Source: Desulfobulbaceae bacterium
Lineage (GTDB): Bacteria > Desulfobacterota > Desulfobulbia > Desulfobulbales > SURF-16
NCBI GenBank assembly: GCA_002868945.1
Contig: PKTX01000020.1
Coordinates: 54,513-118,512, forward strand
Length of the DNA: 64,000 bases
Reading direction: 5' to 3'
Shown here: one piece after another, positions 19,589 through 27,707 of the stretch
Layout of the letters: the number at the start of each line of letters is the position of its first letter
Numbering within the stretch: the stretch's first letter is position 1
Translations under genes and position numbers: made by a program
The notes under the pieces: generated by a model
What the model was told of the DNA's origin: nothing
Database searches by the model: none
The model's input: only the letters and a program-made list of their open reading frames with translations

Positions 19589-22500
19589 CTAACTGGGCAA
19601 TTCATTACCGAGTACTTCTACTTTAATCGCACAGAGCTTATATTCCGGCGTCCTGGAGAGACGATCCAGGGCATCCAGGGTCAGGAAGTTAACCAGAGCC
19701 TCGATATGGTTATAGGTTGTAAAGATTGTTCCTTCCTGAGAACGATCCGTTATGGTGGCCCGCATCTCAACAGAGCCGCGTCGTGAGGTCATGCGAATCC
19801 AGTCGCCCTCCTGGATCCCGTATTTTTCGGCATCAACAGGATTGACCTCGGCCAGGGCCTCGGGACTGATGATATCGATCTCGGCGGTCTTGCCGGTCAT
19901 GCTGCTGAAGTTATAGCGGGCGATATCACGGCCCGTGGTAAACTTCAAGGGATACTCATCATCAGGCAGCTCCACCGGCGCAATGTATTCCTCAGGGATG
20001 AAGAGTCCCTTGCCGCGGGTGAAGGATTCGGTATGGAGGACCGTGGTGCCGGGATGATCCTCGCTGGGCACCGGCCACTGCAGGCCCACCTCTTCGAGAC
20101 GCTCATAGGTAATGCCCTTATACTGCGGCAGCAGGCTGCGAATCTCCTCAAAAATATCTTCAGCCGAGTTGTAGTGCATCTCATAACCCATTTTCTGGGA
20201 GAGTTCGGTGAAGATCTGCCAGTCCGGCTTGGCCTCGCCGGGAGGATTAACCGCCTTGCGGACCCGCTGCACCCGGCGCTCCGTACAGGTCATGGTGCCG
20301 TCCTTCTCGGCATAACAGGCGGCGGGTAAGACCACATCCGCGGCCTTGGCCGTATCAGTGAGGAAGAGATCCTGGACCACCAGGAAATCCACCTTTTCCA
20401 GGGCCTCCTGGACATGGGCTATGTTGGCGTCAGCCACGGCCGGGTCCTCGCCAAAGACATAGAGGGCGCGGATATCACCCTTGAAGATATTATCCCATAT
20501 CTCGGTGGCAGGCTTACCGGGCCGACGTGGAACCTTGACCTTCCAGATCTTCTCGAACTTGGCAAAAAGTTCGTCATTGTCCAGACTGCCATAGCCGGGC
20601 AGCGTGTTGAACAAGGCCCCCATGTCGCAGGCGCCCTGGACGTTGTTCTGGCCGCGCAGCGGATTGCAGCCGCCGCCCTCGACCCCCACCTTGCCGCAGA
20701 GCATGGCCAAATTGGCGATACTCTTAACCCGGTCCGTGCCGGTAACATAGTGGGTGATGCCCATACCGTGGAAAATGGCATGGCGGCCTTCAGCGGCATA
20801 CATGCGGGCCACGGCATAGAGCTGCTCTGCCGGGATGCCGGTGATTTCGGCAACATAATCAGGGGTATATTTCTTGACGAGCTTGACCAGTTCATCAAAG
20901 TCCTCGGTCCGCTCCTCAACGAATTTCCTGTTCCAGAGCTCCTCCTCAATGATGATGTGCATCAGGCCGTTCAAGAAGGCCACATCCGTACCGGGCTGAA
21001 TTCGCAGCCAATGGTCGGCTCGATCGGCCAGTCTGGTCCGGCGCGGATCAACGACGATAAGCTTGGCGCCGCGATCCACGGCCTGATGAACGCGCAGGCC
21101 AATGGTGGGATGACTGGTATCAGGGTTGGAACCGATCATCAAAAAGAGATCGGTCTTCTTGGTATCTGCAATGGAGTTGGTCATTGCGCCGCTGCCAAAG
21201 GTGAGGGCCAAACTGGCCACCGTGGGAGCGTGTCAGAGTCGGGCACAGTGATCGATATTATTCGTGCCGATCGCTGTGCGCATGAACTTCTGCATCAGGA
21301 AATTTTCTTCATTGGTGGCCCGGGCGCAGCTGAAGCCGGCAATGGCATCAGCGCCATACATGGACTTGATGTCAAAGAAATTCTTGGCAATGACGTTGTA
21401 GGCATCCTCCCAGGTTGTCTCCACCAACTGTCCGTGCCGCCGAACCAGAGGTCTGGTCAGTCGATCCTTTGACTGGACAAAGTTGTGGGCAAAACGGCCC
21501 TTGACACAGAGGGCACCGTAGTTGGGCGCCAGATCCGGGTCGGAGGAGACCTCCATCAGAGTGTCGCCCTTCACCTTTAAAATGAGCTGACAACCGGCCC
21601 CGCAATAGGGACAGGTGGTGCGAACCTCTTTCATGGCCTCATAGTTGAGCGGCACAATGGAGGTGCGCTTATTCAGGGCGCCTGTGGAGCAATTATCGAC
21701 ACAGTTACCACAATTTACACAGTTGTCTCTAAAGTTGAGGGTAATGTTGGCCGGATTATTGTGTTCATCAAAACCATCATGACTCAACTCCAGGGCGTCA
21801 TACTCGCAGCTGTGCAGACAGCGTTGACAGTAGACACACTTGTTGAGATCAACAGTGATAACAGGGTGGGACTGATCCTTCGTGTAAAGGGGCTTACTGC
21901 CCATGCCCGTCTTGTTGATGTTGACCTTGTGGTCGATATCAAGCTTCTTGAGATCACAGCGATCAAAGGCGGTACAGCCGCAGGAGAGACAGCGATTGGC
22001 CTCATTGATGGCCATTTCCTCGGAAAAGCCGAGCTTCACCTCGCTGAAATCCTGGATCGCGGTCTCCGGCGGCCGAGTGGGCATCTTTTCACGCAGCTTG
22101 ATACCGATGCCCTCAAAGTTGGACATATCCACCTGATCAAAGGACTTGCCGCGGGTGAAGTTGAACCTGTTGTCCGCCTCTTCCTTGGGATCTCCAGTAA
22201 TAAAGGAGTGGATGTGATTGGCGGCCTTACGGGCCGAAACCACGGTCTGGATCACGGTCCTGGTGCCGGAGACACAGTCACCGGCCGCAAAGACACCGGG
22301 AACCGAGGTCAAAAAATCACGGGGCGAGGCATTGATGGTGTTCTTTGCCGATACGGCCAGGGCCGCCTCCAGCTCGCCACCCTGGAATGTGCCGTCACAG
22401 GCCATTTGGCCCAGGGACGAAACCACGGTATCCACGGTGATGGAGTTGTTGGAGTTGGGGATGGCCTCCGGCTGCCTGACTCCCCGCTCATTGGGCTCAC

Positions 22501-23713
22501 CCAGGCGCATGCGCACCAGCTCCAGGCGCATCTTACCACCCTGGTCACTGACCTGCACCGGCGAGGCCATGAGGAGAAACTGCACCCCTTCACCAATGGC
22601 CTGACGGATGACGCGCTGATTAGCAGGCATCTCCTCTTGGGCCCGATGAAAGATCACCGTTACCTGCTCAACCCCCTGACGCAAGAGGGTGCGGGCACAC
22701 TCCATGGCAATATTGTTGCCGCCGATAACCGCTGCCGTCTTGCCGTAATCGGCCTTCTTGCCGGTGGCCACGGCCTTGAGAAATTGAGCGGCATGATGGA
22801 CCATGGGCAACTGACAGCCGGGCACATCAAGGCGAACATCCACCCCGGCGCCGGTGGCAATAAAGGTGGCGTCAAAGCCCTGGTCCTGGAGATCCTGCAG
22901 GGTAAAATCACTCCCCCACTTCTGGCTGAGGCGTACGGAGATCCCCATCTTCATGATCATGTTGGTCTCATAATCAAGAACCTTGCGGGGAATCTTATAC
23001 TCCGGAATACCATAGCGCAGCATGCCGCCCAGCTTGGGATTGGCCTCTAGAACGGTGACATCATGGCCCTTTTGAGCCAGGAAAAAGGCGGCGGTCAGAC
23101 CGGCCGGGCCGCCGCCGATGATGGCCACCCTCTTGCCGGTTGCCTTGGCACGGGGCAGACGCAGATCAATATTATTGGTCATGCACCAGTCTGCCACAAA
23201 ACGCTTCAGATGGTTGATGGAAACAGGCTCATCAACCAGCAAGCGCCGACACCTGGTCTCACAGAAACGGGGGCAGACCCGTCCCACGGAAAAGGGAAAG
23301 GGGTTGCGGTCCATGACCAGGCGCAGGGCCTCTTCATACTCTCCCTTGGCCACATGGGCGATATAGCCCTGAACATTGAGCTGACCTGGACAGGTGAGGT
23401 TACAGGGAGCCTTGCAGTCGCCGAAATGACTGGCGGAAACAGTGGCCAGGCGTTCCTGGCGATGCTTGGTAAGCTCTTTGGAGTCGGTGCTGATCCGCAT
23501 GCCGTCCGTGGCAACAGTGGCGCAGGAGCGCACAAAATGATCCGTGCCCTCCACCTCCACGACACAGAGCTGACAGGGGATCTCACTCTGTTTGCCATTG
23601 ACATGACAGAGGGTGGGAATATGAATCCCTGAACGGTTGGCTATCTCAAGGATAGTCAGGCCTTGTTCAGCAATGACTTCAGAGCCATCTATCTCTAAGC
23701 TTATCGTCGACAT
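19589..23713 (-). CDS. fdhA: Selenocysteine formate dehydrogenase fused to NuoG-like and GltD-like domains
   Basis: One 1374-residue polypeptide reads through TGA 21233-21235 (Sec827, context DHCARL-U-HAPTV). Domains in order: a [2Fe-2S] domain (Cys36, 47, 50, 64); a GltD-type Fe-S entry domain (95-190); a GltD/NfnB-like FAD-NAD(P) reductase with IIGGGPAGLTAAFFL near 200 and VIGGNNIAMECA near 330; a CLSCGC segment; two 4Fe-4S motifs (CVYCQRC, CVNCGNC, about 620-690); then the bis-MGD formate dehydrogenase from TTCPYCGAGC near 700 to the end. It oxidises formate or reduces CO2 in the cytoplasm; no signal peptide is seen. The GltD module suggests NAD(P)H coupling. It lies between acsC and hdrA, so it probably works with HdrA-MvhD. 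Confidence 0.93.
21200..21232 (-). promoter_or_regulatory. Putative bacterial SECIS stem-loop of fdhA
   Basis: After the UGA the mRNA can fold GGUG-GCC-AGUUU-GGC-CCU-CACC (21200-21221), with a bulge containing U on the 3' side and the apical loop about 19-23 nt from the UGA. This matches the layout of bacterial SECIS elements. It shares CCAGUUUGG with the mvhD element. Confidence 0.6.
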
Positions 23714-23770
23714 TTTTCTTTAAATCAGAATACATGGTTCAGAAAAAAAGCCCGGGCAGGAGAAAACATG

Positions 23771-23789
23771 AAATAACTGGCAGTTATTT
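23771..23789. promoter_or_regulatory. Perfect inverted repeat AAATAACT-GGC-AGTTATTT upstream of fdhA
   Basis: Arms of 8 bp with a 3-nt centre lie 58-76 bp before the fdhA start, in the 117-bp gap behind acsC. It could be an operator for a dimeric regulator, or an RNA hairpin that sets relative levels of the acs and fdh parts of the transcript. There is no T-tract typical of a terminator. Confidence 0.5.
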
Positions 23790-23830
23790 GTAGTGTGCCC
23801 CGCCTTATTCGGACCTTTTTCTGTTGTGCA

Positions 23831-25186
23831 TTATGCAGCCGGCTTCCACTCTTTCAAAAAGGCGGGCAGATGACCTGCCTCACGCGGCCCGATGGTAATG
23901 GTCCATCCGGGCAGCTCCTCTTCAAGCTCACCCTTCATGGAGGCCAGATAACCAGGGATTATAAGCTCACGATGCTTGACCTTCTCCTCAACACCCGCCT
24001 TTTTCATAAATTGGGCGATAAGGTCGGCGCCGAACTTGCCGGCAGCCCAGGCCGTCAGCACTGAAAGCCCCTCGGTATCCTTGATGAGCAGCCATGAAGG
24101 CACGTTGGAGCCCTCAATCTCACCGGAAACAATAAAGTAGGTGAGAGAGAAGTTGCAGGTTACCAGTACCGGAGAGTTCTCATCCGGACCGTTGATGCTG
24201 TAGACATCCTCCTGAACCACCATGGGCCGCTGCGGATCCGTAAAGATGTTAAGCTGCTCAAGCAGAAGCGGAAAGAGGAGATCACCCTGCAGATCGGACA
24301 GGACAATAATACCGGTATATTTGGCCATGACAACAGAGGCGATCATCGCCTCCATCATGGGATCGTCGGTCATCTCACAGGGGAAGGTGATGGTGGGGAA
24401 ACCAAGGGGCTTATACTTGGTCTTGATGGAGGCGCGACGAGCGACAATATTATCCTCAAAGGCATCACGCAGAGTGCGGGCCCCGGTATCAATGATTACA
24501 TCCTTGAGACCCTCTTCCACCGCCTTTTCGGAGACCTCGATGAGATTATCAATATTGCTGCCCTTGCACCCCAAGGGACAACCGCTATCCTTGGCAACAC
24601 CGATCATGTCGGCAACATTGGCGTCAGTGGCGCCAAAGAGCAGGGGGTTGCGGTCACTGCAGAGCTTGGCAGCCTCGCTCATGGTGGCGGCATCCTCGGT
24701 CATCAAAATGATATTGGCATCAGGGGCGCCCTCAAGCACCTTCTGCACCAGGGCAACGAACTTTGCCTTGTCGCCATCACTGTCCTTGATCGCAATGAGA
24801 TCAGCCTTCATCATCACGCCAACACGCTCATAGCGCAGGCTTTTGAAGCGCTCGACACGACCGTCCACATCAGCGTCCGCCATGGCGGTGGTGACCAGTA
24901 CAGCGATACCAGTGGGATTTTCAAAACGTTTTTCATGACGGTAGAGACAGGTCTCGCCACCAATCTTGAAAGCGTTATCACCACTACCAATGGTAACGGT
25001 CCGAATGGGAGGAGCAGAGGCCTCGCCAATAGAGGCCTTCACCTCATCACTTACGTAAGGACACTCACCGATTTCAGCCTGACCGGAGGCCACTTTCATG
25101 GCAAAGGCAAGGCAGGTGGGGATTTGACACTCGCCACAATTCTTCTTGGGGAGCATTTTGAGGATCTGGATACCAGTTAAAGCCAT
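23831..25186 (-). CDS. acsC: Corrinoid iron-sulfur protein large subunit (AcsC/CdhE)
   Basis: This is the 451-residue gamma subunit of the corrinoid iron-sulfur protein, which carries the methyl group from methyl-THF to acetyl-CoA synthase. The N-terminus has the [4Fe-4S] motif CGECQIPTC...GECPY (residues 17-42). A TIM-barrel domain with GGETCLYRHEKRFENPT follows. The C-terminal cobalamin-binding domain begins about residue 330. Length matches characterised AcsC. The C-terminal part reads TGIIVLSDLQGD ... VQEDVYSINGPDENSPVLVT as in the family. Its partner AcsD is the C-terminal part of the metF fusion two genes upstream. Confidence 0.95.
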   Translation of the reverse strand: MALTGIQILKMLPKKNCGECQIPTCLAFAMKVASGQAEIGECPYVSDEVKASIGEASAPPIRTVTIGSGDNAFKIGGETCLYRHEKRFENPTGIAVLVTTAMADADVDGRVERFKSLRYERVGVMMKADLIAIKDSDGDKAKFVALVQKVLEGAPDANIILMTEDAATMSEAAKLCSDRNPLLFGATDANVADMIGVAKDSGCPLGCKGSNIDNLIEVSEKAVEEGLKDVIIDTGARTLRDAFEDNIVARRASIKTKYKPLGFPTITFPCEMTDDPMMEAMIASVVMAKYTGIIVLSDLQGDLLFPLLLEQLNIFTDPQRPMVVQEDVYSINGPDENSPVLVTCNFSLTYFIVSGEIEGSNVPSWLLIKDTEGLSVLTAWAAGKFGADLIAQFMKKAGVEEKVKHRELIIPGYLASMKGELEEELPGWTITIGPREAGHLPAFLKEWKPAA

Positions 25187-25456
25187 TTTCTAGCCCTCTC
25201 TCTTTTTATATATAAACATTCAAGTTGATCTTACGGATAAAATGGTGGCCCGTTCAACAGACCGCTGCAGACAAGGGGCCCAAGGGCGGCTTGGCAGCGC
25301 ACCCTGCTGAGGCATCGTCACGGATCGGCTGAAGGTTAGCAAGCCTCAGAGATGCTCCGCAGCCCATGTCATAGGCAGGCCAAGACCATTTCCGGGTGCC
25401 CTGTCTTCCTCGTTTTCTTGCCTCGAGCGACACGTGTTCCCTTTTTCAACAGCCTG
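25187..25456. other. 270-bp spacer between acsB and acsC
   Basis: This gap is unusually long for the inside of this operon. It has no supported gene. Just after the acsB stop (reading the minus strand) is GGCTGTTGAAAAAGG, a sequence type that also appears near the window's right end (CGTTGAAAAAG at 63886-63896) and may mark the edge of a decayed interspersed element. No riboswitch could be recognised with confidence. Confidence 0.4.
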
Positions 25457-27664
25457 TTAGACGGCAGACTCCATTTCCAAGGCCGGGTGACCTTTTTCCT
25501 TCAGGAAGGCGAGGATCTCCTCTTCAGTGGTACCCTGCTCTTCCGTGGCAATCATATCGTACAGTTCAGGCATGCCGATCTCTTCGCAACGCGCCTTCAG
25601 TTTCTCGGAAATCTCATCCTTGAGAATCTTGGGCAACCAGACCACCCGCTTCAGACCACCCTCAGCCATAAAAAGCTTGCGACTGGTGAGATAATGTTTG
25701 GAAACACCCATGAATCCGGGGGTTTGGGCACCACCACCGGCCATACCGGCCAGGGAAGTGAACTTCATACCCGAGGGGGTCATGCCCATGTAGTCACGGT
25801 TAACCACCATGATACCGTTACACTGGGGCAGCATGGCGGCAATGGCCTCAAAGCAGCCACAGGCGGTCATGGGATTATTCATCAGCGAGTAGCAGCTCAC
25901 CTCAGGAACAGCGCCGCGTGAGGCCTGATTGACAAACTCATTGATGCCGATAAAGTCACCAAGCTCTGCATCGGTACACTCGCCCTTTTCAATGGGCTGG
26001 TTGGGGCCGGTGGGGTTGATCTGATAAGAGGCCTTACCGTCCAGCCAGTTATAGGCGCCGCACATGCCGACACGCTCCGGTGTAATGACGCAGACGTGGG
26101 AAGGGGCAAATGATTGACAGAGGGTACAGGAGTAGAAAACCTCTTCAGTCTCATCCGTCATATTACCAAGGCGCAGATCACGCTCCGCATAGGTTTCCTT
26201 GGCCATGGCCATTACCTGCTCCACGGTCTCCTGCACGGTGGAGATCTTCACCTGCACCTTGTCAAGAATAGCACCGAACTCCTGATGAAGCTTTCCGTGA
26301 AGAACTTTACCTAAGTGCTTGAAAGAGAATCCCTTTTCAACAGCACCATGGCCAATCCTGATCCACATGATATCACGCTGACCAATATGCATGATGCCCT
26401 GAATGTAGTTCATCAGGTGATGGAACTGCCGCTCAAGAATCGGCTCAAAGTCAGACTGCATCTCGCGACCGGCAACCTCTACGAGGATGCTGATGGGCAG
26501 ATTCTCGCCCTGTTTGATATCAGAGATATCCTTACCCTCCAGGGTGACCAGGCCATCCTCAACCTCATCCATTTCCTTGGAGATCAACACCTCGACACCG
26601 GTGGTACGGCCACCACCACACTCCATGAACAGGTCATCCTTACGGATACGCTCACCCTCGAAGGCGGGGCCAAAGGACATGGGGATATCGATCTTGGTGA
26701 CATTGACCTTGAGACCGCGCACCTCAATGGCCTTCTGGACAAACTCCTCATGGGGCACGTTGGAAACCACATGCTCGTAGGTACAGATACCGGTAGGCAG
26801 CACCTCGGGGATATCGTAATCGGAGATGGTGGGGAAACCCCAGTTAAAGGCACCTGCGGCATTGGCGTACCACTCGTCAGAGACCTTGCCAAAGGCCATG
26901 ACAAAGGCAAAGGTACGATCCTTATTGTAGATCAGGTTGCCGCGGAAATCGCCAGGCTTGATACCGCCGAAGGCCATGGCCACACGGCAGGCAAAACCGA
27001 TGGAGAAGACAACCGAGGTATAGTTGTCGGCAAAGGGTACCAGACGGGTGTTCCAGCCCACCTGAACGCCGTTATCCACCAGCTGCTGCGACATGTTCTT
27101 GCCGTTGACGCTGTGGTCGTGCATGAAGATGTAAAGATTTTTCTCCTGCAGCTCAAGGGCGATGCGCGAGGCAACCTCCTTATCATCCGGGGCACCGACA
27201 ATGGCGGCAAAACCAGGGGCCGAACCATCGACAAATTCAACACCACGCTTCCGGAAGATGACGTCATCGGCGGCACCGAGCCAGAGATTGCTATCAGTGG
27301 GCTCTTCGGTCTTGGTGTAGAAATCCGGGGTTTCGATATAGCGAATTGCCTCATACATCTCTTCGGCAAAATAGGTGGCCATACCGGCATCCAGGGCCGG
27401 CGCCAGATAGGGCAACCAGTTATGCTCGGAGACCAGATCCGGCAGAAGCGTACGACACTCCTGGAAAATATCCTTCATATCGCCGATCTTTTCCACCTTG
27501 GCACCAAGCATGGAATAGATAATGGGCAGGAAATAAGCGGTATTGGGTAAGCTGACTTCCTGATCTGCCCCATACTTCTTCAGGGCCTCTTCATATTTTT
27601 CCTCAGCCATATCCACAATCTTGTGGGCACCACGGATAGCTGCTGAGCAGATTATCTTAGACAT
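25457..27664 (-). CDS. acsB: Acetyl-CoA synthase (CODH/ACS beta subunit)
   Basis: This 735-residue enzyme builds acetyl-CoA from CO, the CFeSP-borne methyl group and CoA. The A-cluster (Ni-Ni-[4Fe-4S]) ligands are all present: Cys513, 516, 525 and 535 in SCTLCQSF...HVCVI...GMCGAYNW, and Cys602/604 in TACGCFEAI. They are offset by a constant seven residues from the Moorella thermoacetica numbering. The protein is full-length with the N-terminal CODH-docking domain, unlike the shorter archaeal CdhC. GAGGAA precedes the ATG. It lies between the metF-acsD fusion and acsC. Confidence 0.97.
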   Translation of the reverse strand: MSKIICSAAIRGAHKIVDMAEEKYEEALKKYGADQEVSLPNTAYFLPIIYSMLGAKVEKIGDMKDIFQECRTLLPDLVSEHNWLPYLAPALDAGMATYFAEEMYEAIRYIETPDFYTKTEEPTDSNLWLGAADDVIFRKRGVEFVDGSAPGFAAIVGAPDDKEVASRIALELQEKNLYIFMHDHSVNGKNMSQQLVDNGVQVGWNTRLVPFADNYTSVVFSIGFACRVAMAFGGIKPGDFRGNLIYNKDRTFAFVMAFGKVSDEWYANAAGAFNWGFPTISDYDIPEVLPTGICTYEHVVSNVPHEEFVQKAIEVRGLKVNVTKIDIPMSFGPAFEGERIRKDDLFMECGGGRTTGVEVLISKEMDEVEDGLVTLEGKDISDIKQGENLPISILVEVAGREMQSDFEPILERQFHHLMNYIQGIMHIGQRDIMWIRIGHGAVEKGFSFKHLGKVLHGKLHQEFGAILDKVQVKISTVQETVEQVMAMAKETYAERDLRLGNMTDETEEVFYSCTLCQSFAPSHVCVITPERVGMCGAYNWLDGKASYQINPTGPNQPIEKGECTDAELGDFIGINEFVNQASRGAVPEVSCYSLMNNPMTACGCFEAIAAMLPQCNGIMVVNRDYMGMTPSGMKFTSLAGMAGGGAQTPGFMGVSKHYLTSRKLFMAEGGLKRVVWLPKILKDEISEKLKARCEEIGMPELYDMIATEEQGTTEEEILAFLKEKGHPALEMESAV

Positions 27665-27707
27665 TGATTAATTCCTCTACTAAAAGATCGGGTTAAAATC
27701 CTTACCT

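Noticed and set aside
19589..23713. Formate dehydrogenase looks split into an NADPH-oxidoreductase and a truncated Fdh.
   Set aside because: The separating TGA is in the canonical selenocysteine context of FdhA.
25187..25456. A cobalamin riboswitch in the long spacer before acsC.
   Set aside because: No recognisable B12-box or conserved core could be identified by eye.
26315..27550. Long antisense open frames within the acs genes (also 36579-38183, 31147-32640 and 21761-23050).
   Set aside because: They are mirror frames of strongly coding genes and show His/Gly/Asp-rich shadow composition with no domain.
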